Source: an uncultured Victivallales bacterium (GTDB lineage Bacteria > Verrucomicrobiota > Lentisphaeria > Oligosphaerales > JAFGRS01). From it: a stretch of 34,412 nucleotides of DNA. Shown piece after piece: positions 23,337-30,635 of this stretch (positions are counted from its first letter, which is position 1; every line of letters begins with the position of its first letter). The position numbers and the translations under genes are program-made. The notes below the pieces were generated by a model, which saw only the letters and a program-made list of their open reading frames with translations, was not told the DNA's origin and made no database searches. The stretch is taken from NCBI GenBank assembly GCA_903837355.1, contig CAILUI010000329.1, positions 1-34,412 of the forward strand, read 5' to 3'.

Positions 23337-24614
23337 ATGGCGAGCACGGTTCTTGTCGGTCTCCAGTGGGGAGACGAAGGCAAAGGCAAGATCATTGACT
23401 ATATGACCGAGCGCTCCGACGTGGTCGTGCGCTTCCAGGGCGGCAACAACGCCGGTCATACGGTCGAGATCGGGGCCGAGAAGTTCGTCCTGCACCTGGT
23501 CCCTTCGGGGATTCTGCGCGAGGGTATCCTGAACGTCATCGGCAATGGCGTTGTGGTTAATCCGGTGGCACTATGGGAAGAGATTGACGCCCTGCAGCGC
23601 CGTGGGGTGGCGGCCTCGTCGCGTTTGCGGCTGAGCGGCCGCAGCCAGTTGATCTTTGCCTACCACTGTCTGATGGACGGCTTCCGCGAAGGTCGGCTGG
23701 GCGACCGCAAGCTGGGCACGACGCGGCGCGGCATCGGTCCGGCCTATGCGGACAAGGTGAGCCGGACGGGTATTCGCGCCTCGGCGATGGCCGATGCGGG
23801 GCGGATGGAGGCGCTGTTCCGGGCGCAGGCCGCGGAGTACAACGCCATCTTCCGGCAGGCCGGCTGCGAGGTGTTGGACGTTGACGCCGAGTGGGCCAAG
23901 GTCAAGGCGGTGCTACCGCACTTGGTGCCGCTGCTGGACGACACGGCGCTGTTGGTCAACCGGGCCGCGGATGCCGGTAAGGAGATCCTGTTCGAGGGGG
24001 CGCAGGGGACTTGGTTGGACATTGATTACGGGACCTACCCGTACGTTACCAGCAGCAACACGACCTCTGGCGCCGCCTGCACCGGCGGCGGTCTGGCGCC
24101 CTGCCGCATCGACCGCGTGGTCGGCGTGTTGAAGGCGTACTCGACGCGGGTGGGCAGCGGCCCGTTCCCGACCGAGCTACAGGATGCCACGGGCGACTTG
24201 TTGCGCACGCGCGGCGGCGAGTACGGGGCGACGACGGGGCGGCCGCGGCGATGTGGCTGGTTCGATGCGGTGGCGACGCGCTACGCGGTGATGCTGAATG
24301 GGGCCAGTCGGGTGGCGTTGACGAAGTTGGATGTCCTCGATAGTCTGCCGGTGCTCCGCATCTGCACGGCCTACCAGTTGGATGGTAAGACGATCACCGA
24401 TATGCCCGTGGACAGCGCGGACCTCGAGCGCGCGGTCCCGGTGTACGAGGAGATGCCGGGTTGGCAGCAGGACACTACGGGGGTGCGTTCGCGCCGCGCT
24501 TTGCCGAAGGCGGCCAGGGCTTACGTGGCCCGCCTGCTCGAACTCAGTGGCACCAAGCTGCAGATCGTCTCGGTCGGTCCGAAGCGTGACCAGACCTTCA
24601 CCGTCGGTCGGTGA
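23337..24614 (+). CDS. purA: Adenylosuccinate synthetase
   Basis: A 425-aa enzyme making adenylosuccinate from IMP, aspartate and GTP, the first committed step to AMP. Catalytic Asp13 (GLQWGDEGKGK) and His41 (NNAGHTV) fall at the same positions as in E. coli PurA. Also present are HLVPSGIL, GNGVVVNP, GTTRRGIGPAY, FEGAQGTWLDIDYGTYPYVT, STRVGSGPFPTEL, GEYGATTGRPRRCGWFD and the guanine-binding LTKLDVLD. Length is typical. The ATG at 23337 has AGGAG nine bases upstream. It is divergent from the trmH-like gene and leads a plus-strand run; the gap to uppS is 95 bp, with no obvious terminator. Confidence 0.99.
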   Translation: MASTVLVGLQWGDEGKGKIIDYMTERSDVVVRFQGGNNAGHTVEIGAEKFVLHLVPSGILREGILNVIGNGVVVNPVALWEEIDALQRRGVAASSRLRLSGRSQLIFAYHCLMDGFREGRLGDRKLGTTRRGIGPAYADKVSRTGIRASAMADAGRMEALFRAQAAEYNAIFRQAGCEVLDVDAEWAKVKAVLPHLVPLLDDTALLVNRAADAGKEILFEGAQGTWLDIDYGTYPYVTSSNTTSGAACTGGGLAPCRIDRVVGVLKAYSTRVGSGPFPTELQDATGDLLRTRGGEYGATTGRPRRCGWFDAVATRYAVMLNGASRVALTKLDVLDSLPVLRICTAYQLDGKTITDMPVDSADLERAVPVYEEMPGWQQDTTGVRSRRALPKAARAYVARLLELSGTKLQIVSVGPKRDQTFTVGR

Positions 24615-24709
24615 GCCGTTGCCGCCGCGGCGAGGGGGATCCTCGCTGCTGGCGGCTGTGAGCGCGGCCTTGGATAGCGGTCGCGTGGGGTTGCGGCAGA
24701 GAGCTGCCT

Positions 24710-25438
24710 ATGGCTACGGCGAATCTCAACATACCCCGCCATATCGCCATCATCATGGATGGCAACGGCCGCTGGGCCAGCGAGCGTGGGCTCTCGCGTT
24801 CAGCGGGGCATCGGGCGGGGGCGGAGAGCGTCCGGCGGGTGGTGGAAGCCTGCAATGAGTTTGGCGTTCAGTACCTGACGCTCTATGCCTTCAGCACCGA
24901 GAACTGGCGGCGACCGGCCGCTGAGATCCGCACCCTGATGTCGTTGCTGGGGCGCTTCCTCAAGGAGCGTACGGCCGATCTGCAGCGGCAGGGTATCCGG
25001 CTGCAGGTCATTGGCGAGGTTGAGCGCCTGCCGGTTCTGGTGCGACGCACGCTCGACCAGGTCATGGCGGCGACGGCGGCGAATACGCGAGGGGTGCTGA
25101 CGCTGGCGTTGAGCTACGGCAGCCGGGCCGAGTTGGTGCGGGCGGCGCAGCGTCTGGCCGCACGGGTGCAGCGCGGCGAGCTGACTCCCGAGCAGATCAC
25201 CGAAGAGGCTCTCGGCCGGGAACTGTACACGGCGGGGATGCCGGATCCCGACCTCATTATCCGCACTGCGAACGAGCGTCGTCTGAGTAATTTCCTGCTG
25301 TGGCAGGGCTCGTATGCCGAGTTCTGGGTGACCCCGGTGTGCTGGCCCGACTTCGGCCGCGAGCAGTTCGTCGAGGCGTTGGCCGACTACACCTGCAGAG
25401 TCCGGCGCTACGGGGGGGTGACGGATGCTGGTTCATAG
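24710..25438 (+). CDS. uppS: Undecaprenyl diphosphate synthase (cis-prenyltransferase)
   Basis: A 242-aa cis-prenyltransferase that extends farnesyl diphosphate with isopentenyl units to the C55 lipid carrier for peptidoglycan and surface polysaccharides. Diagnostic motifs: IIMDGNGRWA with catalytic Asp17, the H-x-x-G-A-E-S-V-R helix, TLYAFSTENWRRP, and the diphosphate-binding RTANERRLSNFLLWQ...YAEFW. The usual glycine pair in RTGGE reads Ala-Asn here, while the functionally important Arg, Glu, Arg, Ser and Glu remain. The protein is cytoplasmic or membrane-associated. The ATG at 24710 has only a weak GAGAG-type ribosome site. It overlaps cdsA by 14 bp, the uppS-cdsA order being very widespread in bacteria. 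Confidence 0.97.
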   Translation: MATANLNIPRHIAIIMDGNGRWASERGLSRSAGHRAGAESVRRVVEACNEFGVQYLTLYAFSTENWRRPAAEIRTLMSLLGRFLKERTADLQRQGIRLQVIGEVERLPVLVRRTLDQVMAATAANTRGVLTLALSYGSRAELVRAAQRLAARVQRGELTPEQITEEALGRELYTAGMPDPDLIIRTANERRLSNFLLWQGSYAEFWVTPVCWPDFGREQFVEALADYTCRVRRYGGVTDAGS

Positions 25439-26294
25439 GTTTGTCGCCTCGATCCCGCTGATCGGCTTGGCGGTGGCCATCTTCCTGTTGCCGGTGCGGG
25501 CTGGCGAGGCGCTGTTTACGCTGTGGATGCTGGTCTTGGCGTGGGTCGCCGGGCGGGAGCTCCTGGCGATGTTTCAGCGTTTGGGAGTTACCGGCTACGG
25601 GACGCTGACGCTCAGCGTTGGGAGCCTGTACCTCCTGGCGGCGGCGGTGGCGCTGCCCGCGGGTCTGGCGGCCGGGGTTCCCGTGCTGCTGACCGGGGGC
25701 CTGGTCTTCTCCTGCCTGGCGCTGTCGCTGCGGGCCGGGCGTCCCAGCGCCGCGACGCTGGCCCCGGTGTGGGCGGCGCTGGCCGTCTTTGTCTATCTTT
25801 TCTGGAGCCTGTCCTTCCTGGTTCGGCTATTCTTCCTGCCGGACGCGCAGGGGCGTTGGCTGGCGCTGTACCTGGTGGTGATCACCAAGCTGGCCGACAC
25901 CGGGGCCTACATCGCGGGCACGCTGACCGCGCGGCGGGCACGCGGGAACCACAAGCTGGCGCCGACGATCAGCCCAAAAAAGAGCTGGGAAGGTTTGGTG
26001 GGCGGCACGATCGCCAGTGTCGCGGGGGCGGTCTGGCTGTGGATCAGCCTCGGGGACCGCCTGCAGGTGGGTGGGGTGGCCATCCTGGGCTGGCCCAGTG
26101 TCGTGTTGCTCGGGATCCTGGGCTCGCTGGTGGGCTTGCTGGGTGACATGACGGAATCGGCCCTGAAGCGTGCCGCTGAGGTCAAGGACTCCGGGCATAT
26201 CCCTGGCCTGGGCGGGGCGCTGGATCTGCTCGACAGCCTGCTGCCCATGGCGCCGCTCTTCTATGCCTATGTGCGGATTGCCTCCGGGTCATGA
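25425..26294 (+). CDS. cdsA: Phosphatidate cytidylyltransferase (CDP-diglyceride synthase)
   Basis: A 289-aa polytopic membrane enzyme (about eight helices) converting phosphatidic acid and CTP to CDP-diacylglycerol. The core TKLADTGAYIAGTLTARRARGNHKLAPTISPKKSWEG region and the C-terminal signature are clear: SALKRAAEVKDSGHIPGLGGALDLLDSLL. Compared with the classical pattern (PGHGG.LDR.D), the histidine is Leu and the arginine is Leu; the Lys-Arg, Lys-Asp and final Asp are kept. Length and topology are normal and there is no sign of decay. The start ATG at 25425 lies inside uppS (14-bp overlap); the stop shares ATGA with the rhomboid start (4-bp overlap), so all three genes are translationally coupled. 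Confidence 0.95.
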   Translation: MLVHRFVASIPLIGLAVAIFLLPVRAGEALFTLWMLVLAWVAGRELLAMFQRLGVTGYGTLTLSVGSLYLLAAAVALPAGLAAGVPVLLTGGLVFSCLALSLRAGRPSAATLAPVWAALAVFVYLFWSLSFLVRLFFLPDAQGRWLALYLVVITKLADTGAYIAGTLTARRARGNHKLAPTISPKKSWEGLVGGTIASVAGAVWLWISLGDRLQVGGVAILGWPSVVLLGILGSLVGLLGDMTESALKRAAEVKDSGHIPGLGGALDLLDSLLPMAPLFYAYVRIASGS

Positions 26295-26992
26295 TTCCCA
26301 TCGGTAAGGATCGGGCGACGGCCTCGTTTCCGCTGGTGATGTGGCTGCTGATCGTGGGCAACCTGGCCATCTTCCTGTACTCGCTCTACCTGGGCGATGC
26401 CGGGACGGCACTGGTACAGCGTTGGGGCCTGATCCCAGTGCGGTTCTGGGACCTCAGTGGCGGGCGTGGCGTACGGGGCTACCTGGAGACCGCCTGGCTG
26501 CCCCTGCTGACCTGCATGTTCCTCCATGGTGGCTGGTTGCACGTGCTGGGCAACCTGCTGACGCTGCGCGTGTTCGGGGACCAGATCGAGGACCGTCTCG
26601 GCCATCTGCGCTTCCTGCTCTTCTACCTGCTCTGCGGGCTGCTGGCGTCGGCGCTGCATGTGGCGGTCAATCCGCTGAGCACCATTCCGACGCTGGGCGC
26701 CAGCGGCGCCATTGCCGGCGTTCTGGGGGCGTACCTGCTGCTCTTTCCTTTTGAGTGGGTGCGCTTTCTGATTCCGGTTTTTTTCTTTCCAGTGCCGATC
26801 AAGTTGCCGGCGCTGGTCTTCCTGCTGCTCTGGATCGCGTCGCAGGTGTTTGCCGGTTACCGGACGCTGACGGACGGTACGCGGGCGGTCGGCGGGATCG
26901 CCTTTTGGGCGCACGTGGGCGGTTTCATCAGTGGCATGTACTGGATCCGGCGTTGGCGTGGCGGGCGGCCGCGGCGGGCGCGTCGCCGCTGA
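26291..26992 (+). CDS. Rhomboid family intramembrane serine protease
   Basis: A 233-aa, six-helix membrane protease that cleaves substrates within the lipid bilayer. Catalytic Ser138 in LGASGAIAGVLGAY and His208 in FWAHVGGFISG are both present, as is the HGGWLHVLGNLLTLRVFG loop that follows helix 1 in this family. The large loop after helix 1 (about 35-75, with GYLETAWLPLLTCMF) and the basic C-terminal tail (RRWRGGRPRRARRR) are typical of bacterial members. Its start shares ATGA with the cdsA stop. In many bacteria cdsA is followed by dxr and rseP; here a different intramembrane protease occupies this position. The substrate is unknown. Confidence 0.95.
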   Translation: MIPIGKDRATASFPLVMWLLIVGNLAIFLYSLYLGDAGTALVQRWGLIPVRFWDLSGGRGVRGYLETAWLPLLTCMFLHGGWLHVLGNLLTLRVFGDQIEDRLGHLRFLLFYLLCGLLASALHVAVNPLSTIPTLGASGAIAGVLGAYLLLFPFEWVRFLIPVFFFPVPIKLPALVFLLLWIASQVFAGYRTLTDGTRAVGGIAFWAHVGGFISGMYWIRRWRGGRPRRARRR

Positions 26993-27026
26993 GCTGACGT
27001 GCTGACGCAGGGCAAAGGTAAACCGT

Positions 27027-27884
27027 ATGAGCACACAGACTGAATATCGGCTCCTGGACGCCGGCAATGGCCGCAAACTGGAGCAGTTCGGCGAGGCGGT
27101 CCTGGACCGACCCTGCGCCCAGGCGGTGTGGCGGCCGGGGCTGCCCCCGGAGGCCTGGGCGCGGGCCGCGGCGAGTTTCACCCGCGACGAGGGCAAGCGC
27201 TGGCAGTTGCACCGGCCGCTTCCGGAGAGCTGGCAGGTGAGTATCGACGGCCTGGTCTTCGAGGTGCAACCCACCGACTTCGGCCATGTGGGGGTCTTTC
27301 CCGAGCATGTGCGCGCCTGGCGCTGGATGGGTGACTTGCAGCGCCGGCTGGCGCCGGGCCGTGAGCCGCTGTCCGTGCTCAATCTCTTTGCTTACTCTGG
27401 CGGGGCGACGGTGGCCGCGGCCCGGCTGGGCTTTCGCGTCTGTCACCTGGACGCGTCGCAGAAGATGGTGAACTGGGCGCGGCGGAATGCCGAGCTGAAT
27501 GGCCTGAGCGCGGCGCCGGTGCGCTGGATCGTTGACGATGTGCAGAAGTTCCTCAAGCGCGAGCAGCGGCGGGGCGCTGCCTATGACGGAATCATCCTCG
27601 ATCCGCCGAGCTTTGGACGCGGCAGCCGTCAGGAGCTGTTCAAGATCGACACGCACCTGCTCGAACTCATGGAGCAGTGCCGGCAGGTGCTGAGCCGCAA
27701 TCCCGCCTTTGTCTTCCTCTCCTGTCACACGCCCGGGTACACGCCGCTGGTCCTGCACCACCTGCTGAACCAGGGCCTGTCTGGTCTGGACGGTGCCATC
27801 GAGGCCGGCGAAATGGTGCTGGAGGGCGGGCCCGAGGTGCTGCCGGTGCCGAGCGGCACCTTCGCGGGCTGGTCGCGGACGTAG
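27027..27884 (+). CDS. Class I SAM-dependent methyltransferase, RlmI-like (rRNA cytosine type)
   Basis: A 285-aa methyltransferase. The N-terminal third (about 1-105) is the beta-strand-rich region seen in RlmI-type enzymes (YRLLDAGNGRKLEQFGEAVLDRP; FGHVGVFPEH). The SAM-binding fold follows: motif I LNLFAYSGGATVAAA, acidic motif CHLDASQKMVNWARRNAELNG, then VDDVQKFL and motif IV GIILDPPSFGRG. Family members methylate 23S rRNA cytosines, but it lacks an obvious N-terminal PUA domain, so a different RNA target is possible. The ATG at 27027 lies 34 bp after the rhomboid stop, with AAAGG upstream, and it is probably the last gene of the purA run. A 15-bp repeat array begins 6 bp after its stop. 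Confidence 0.9.
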   Translation: MSTQTEYRLLDAGNGRKLEQFGEAVLDRPCAQAVWRPGLPPEAWARAAASFTRDEGKRWQLHRPLPESWQVSIDGLVFEVQPTDFGHVGVFPEHVRAWRWMGDLQRRLAPGREPLSVLNLFAYSGGATVAAARLGFRVCHLDASQKMVNWARRNAELNGLSAAPVRWIVDDVQKFLKREQRRGAAYDGIILDPPSFGRGSRQELFKIDTHLLELMEQCRQVLSRNPAFVFLSCHTPGYTPLVLHHLLNQGLSGLDGAIEAGEMVLEGGPEVLPVPSGTFAGWSRT

Positions 27885-27890
27885 GCGGGG

Positions 27891-27950
27891 GTCATTGGTC
27901 ATTGGGTCATTGGTCATTGGGTCATTGGTCATTGGGTCATTGGTCACCGG
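27891..27950. repeat. Four 15-bp tandem repeats (GTCATTGGTCATTGG)
   Basis: Units start at 27891, 27906, 27921 and 27936; the first three are identical and the last ends CACCGG instead of CATTGG. Each unit is itself GTCATTG plus GTCATTGG. The array begins 6 bp after the stop of the methyltransferase and runs into a small stem, TCACC-GGAAACT-GGTGA (27944-27960). No ribosome-binding site or codon structure supports translation. Confidence 0.9.
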
Positions 27951-27990
27951 AAACTGGTGAGCGGGGGAACAGCGCCGAAGGTGCGGCAAT

Positions 27991-28161
27991 CCCTCAGCCC
28001 AGCCCAACGGGCTGGGTTGAGGGCCCCCAATGTCCGTAGCTGAAGGGGCGGGATAGGCGCACGGTGGCTAGTGCGACCCTTCAGGCCGCACCGTTGCGCC
28101 ACCTTCACCCAGGCCGGTGGCCTGGGCTGAGGGACGCCGGCCATTCAGGCCTACAGCCGGC
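27991..28161. repeat. Compound palindromic (REP-like) element
   Basis: Several palindromes are packed together. A 15-base stem (27991-28005 with 28009-28023, loop AAC, one G-T pair) is built around CCCAGCCC/GGGCTGGG. An imperfect inverted repeat GGCGCACGGTGGC (28056-28068) matches GCCGCACCGTTGCGCC (28085-28100). A perfect eight-base stem CCCAGGCC-GGT-GGCCTGGG lies at 28108-28126, and GCCGGC occurs at 28137-28142 and 28156-28161. CCCTCAGCCC (27991-28000) and its complement GGGCTGAGGG (28124-28133) pair the two outer hairpins. From memory, similar elements and their spurious translations (ARWAGLRDCRTFGA-like) are widespread in planctomycete and verrucomicrobial genomes. The 457-bp gap 27885-28341 holds this, the 15-bp array, and otherwise no gene I can support. 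Confidence 0.8.
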
Positions 28162-28341
28162 GAGCACTGGGGGACACCTTCTGGGCCCGCTTCGCTGCCG
28201 GGCCGCGCGGTGCCTTTGCCCTCCGCAGCAACGCGATCAGGTGACCTCGGAACGCCAGTTGCCGGGGCGCTGAGCGCCGGCCGCCCACCTGGCCCGAACG
28301 AGTCCGTGCCGGCAGCGGTTTTTGCGTGTACAGTCTGTGGT

Positions 28342-29088
28342 ATGTCGACACCGGGCCTCCTCCACACGATCGGCCGCTCGCTGTCCAACCGCGAGTTCCT
28401 GGCGACGTTGGCGCGGCCGGGCCTGGTTGGGCTGGCCTGCGGGGACACCCTCATTGACCGGGTGATCGCGCGGGCCGAGCGCGAGGTCAGTCCGGAGAAG
28501 GCCTGGGGGCGCTGGACGCATGCCTTTGTCATCGGTGAGCGCCGTTGTGATGGCCAACTGTGGGTCATCGAGTCCGATCTCGACCTGCACCGCAGGCACA
28601 TCCGACTGGGAGCGCAGGAGAACCGCATCGACAAGTACGATGACGGGACGGTGTATACGAGTCTGGCACTGCTGGACTTCGGCCTGACGCCGGAGACGGT
28701 GACGCGGCTTCTTGCGGGCGGCCTGGAGATGGTCGCCGGGCGGACGCGCTACTCCCTGCGCGAACTGGTGGGTACCTTCATCGCCCTGCGGCATCCGCAG
28801 TTGCTGTCGCGGCGGAATCCGCTGGAGCGCCCGGAGTCGTTCTACTGTTCGGCCTTCGTGCGCTGCCTGTTTCTCCGCGTCGGCCTGGACCTGACGCCGG
28901 GGCTGGACATCAAGCACACCGCGCCGGAGAATCTCTGGCATTCGCCGCTGGCGCCCGAGGCCTGGCTCCTGGCTGGCGCGGTGCCGGAGAGCCGGATCGC
29001 GCGCACGGTGGACGGTGTGCGCCGGCAGGTCCGGCTCAACCGGATCCGGCGCCAGCGCCGGCAGACGGGCCAGAGCGGTCGGCAGTAG
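28342..29088 (+). CDS. Permuted papain-fold (YiiX/NlpC-P60-like) putative cysteine hydrolase
   Basis: A 248-aa protein whose key positions match the circularly permuted papain-like fold, in which histidine precedes cysteine: His60 in WTHAFVIGER and Cys169 in SFYCSAFVRCLF. Between them lie WVIESDLDLH (about 73-82), a short basic segment and YTSLALLDFGLTPE. No signal peptide or membrane helix is evident. Related proteins are amide or ester hydrolases, often acting on peptidoglycan peptides or lipids; the substrate here is unknown. I chose ATG 28342; longer open frames upstream run through the palindromic element. There is no Shine-Dalgarno, but TACAGT seven bases upstream looks like a -10 box, consistent with a leaderless message. 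The next gene, 31 bp later, has the same catalytic layout. Confidence 0.7.
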   Translation: MSTPGLLHTIGRSLSNREFLATLARPGLVGLACGDTLIDRVIARAEREVSPEKAWGRWTHAFVIGERRCDGQLWVIESDLDLHRRHIRLGAQENRIDKYDDGTVYTSLALLDFGLTPETVTRLLAGGLEMVAGRTRYSLRELVGTFIALRHPQLLSRRNPLERPESFYCSAFVRCLFLRVGLDLTPGLDIKHTAPENLWHSPLAPEAWLLAGAVPESRIARTVDGVRRQVRLNRIRRQRRQTGQSGRQ

Positions 29089-29119
29089 CCGCTTGCAGGA
29101 CAACACCTATAGTCAATCT

Positions 29120-30631
29120 ATGGTTACGCAGCGCTTACGGCCCCCAAGCGGTTTGCTGGCGCCCGTTGCCGCCGTCTCCGGTGGCAACGCCGAGGCCGTG
29201 CTCGCGGCGGACCGCGAGACGCTGCGCGAGATCAGCGCCGGCCTGGACCGGCTGGAAACTCGGGTCGAGCAGTCGCCGGTGTTTGCCGCGGCGGCGCAAC
29301 GGGGCTACTTCACCCCCGACGAGGACGACCGCGTTCGTCAGGGGTTACTGGCCTACCGCAGCTACCGTCTGGCCGCCTACGAGATCATCTTCCGTTACCG
29401 CGACTTTGCGCAGATCGCCGACGAGGGCAGGCGCTGGCGTTGTTTCCTGGTCGCCTTCGCCGCCGCGTTGGCATTGTACGCCAAGTCGCTGAAGATCATC
29501 CAGGTTGCCGAGCACCAGCCGCTGTTGCGCGCCAAGCTCAACGAGGCGGATATGAAGTTCGATCTCGAGGCCGGCTTCTTCGATGATGTGCTGATTGGCT
29601 ACAGTTCGCTCTCGAACTACCGTGCTCTCGTCCGTGCCGACCGTTTCTGGCGCAGCCAGCGCCGCACGGCGAGTGCGCGTCGGCTGGTCGGCGATGCCGA
29701 CTGGGGCTGGCTCGGCGACAGCATCCGGCGCAAGCGCGCCATCGTGCGGCGGCGCCTGCTGGACGTCCTGCTCCGCCGTCTGCGGCACGACTGGCGTGCC
29801 TTCTGGGCGACCGTGCTACGTCCGGCACAGCAGACCCGTTACGACCTGCAATCGCTGCTGGGCGGACATTTCGCTGGGGTTCATCTGGTGCCGAACCCCG
29901 TTTACGCCCTGACTCCGGCCGTGCTCGACGGGCTGCACCCGCAGTTGCAGCCGGGCGACGTTCTGCTTTGCCGGACGGAGGGCAAGCTCACCGCCGCGCT
30001 GCTGCCCGGCTTCTGGTCGCACGCCGCGATCTACCTTGGTTCACGGGCTGAACTGGAGGGGTTGCACGTGCGCGAGCAGCCGCATGCCGCGCAGCGTTGG
30101 GAGGAGATCCCGGAGGATGCCGGCCGGTTCGGTTGCGTGATCGAAGGCGTGGCGCCGTGCGTCCGTATCTGTGCGCTCGACGTCTGTCTCCAGGCCGACC
30201 ACATCCTGGTGTTGCGGCCCAACGTTGGCGGCACGGAGGTGAGTGCGGCGCTGGGCGAGGCGCTCGGGCACCTGGGCAAGCCTTACGACTTCGAGTTCGA
30301 CTTCAACGTCAGCAGCCGCATCGTCTGCACCGAGCTCGTCTATCGCAGCTACCACGGGCGCGGGCCGATCCAGTTCCCGTTGGTGAAGCGCCTGGGCCGC
30401 TACACGCTCAGCGGCGACGACATCGTGCATCTTGCCCTCGACGAACTGGAGAGAACGGGGGGGCTGGAGCAGGCCCCCCTGCGTCCGGTGGGGCTGATCC
30501 TGAAACGCCGGGATGGCCAGGCGCACACTGTGCCGTCGCTGCGTATCGTGCCCTTGCTGCGGCGCATCCGCCGCGGCTGGCGCCCGGCGCGCCGGGCGCC
30601 GCTGCAGTCTGCCGCCGAGTCCTCCCCATGA
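29120..30631 (+). CDS. YiiX-type permuted NlpC/P60 putative cysteine hydrolase with helical N-terminal domain
   Basis: A 503-aa protein. Residues 1-250 are a charged helical domain I do not recognise (LREISAGLDRLETRVEQ, YRLAAYEIIFRYRDFAQI, a mildly hydrophobic stretch FLVAFAAALALYAKSL, then arginine-rich RRRLLDVLLRRLRHDW). Residues 280-470 are the permuted papain-like domain: LQPGDVLLCRTEGKLTAALLPGFWSHAAIYLG with His301, CVIEGVAPCVRICALDVCLQADHILVLRP, and SSRIVCTELVYRSYHG with Cys403. The fold and residue order agree with YiiX/YebB-type hydrolases. There is no clear signal peptide. A TATAGT box ends six bases before the ATG at 29120, and no ribosome site is visible. Its stop faces the stop of the next gene 4 bp away on the opposite strand. 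The substrate is unknown. Confidence 0.78.
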   Translation: MVTQRLRPPSGLLAPVAAVSGGNAEAVLAADRETLREISAGLDRLETRVEQSPVFAAAAQRGYFTPDEDDRVRQGLLAYRSYRLAAYEIIFRYRDFAQIADEGRRWRCFLVAFAAALALYAKSLKIIQVAEHQPLLRAKLNEADMKFDLEAGFFDDVLIGYSSLSNYRALVRADRFWRSQRRTASARRLVGDADWGWLGDSIRRKRAIVRRRLLDVLLRRLRHDWRAFWATVLRPAQQTRYDLQSLLGGHFAGVHLVPNPVYALTPAVLDGLHPQLQPGDVLLCRTEGKLTAALLPGFWSHAAIYLGSRAELEGLHVREQPHAAQRWEEIPEDAGRFGCVIEGVAPCVRICALDVCLQADHILVLRPNVGGTEVSAALGEALGHLGKPYDFEFDFNVSSRIVCTELVYRSYHGRGPIQFPLVKRLGRYTLSGDDIVHLALDELERTGGLEQAPLRPVGLILKRRDGQAHTVPSLRIVPLLRRIRRGWRPARRAPLQSAAESSP

Positions 30632-30635
30632 ACCG

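Noticed and set aside
26267..27382. Minus-strand frame of 371 codons opposite rhomboid and methyltransferase
   Set aside because: Antisense shadow of two genes with clear catalytic motifs and translational coupling.
28117..28341. N-terminal extension of the 248-aa hydrolase, and the short minus-strand frame 27944-28144
   Set aside because: Both translate the palindromic element; such translations are typical spurious proteins from repeats.
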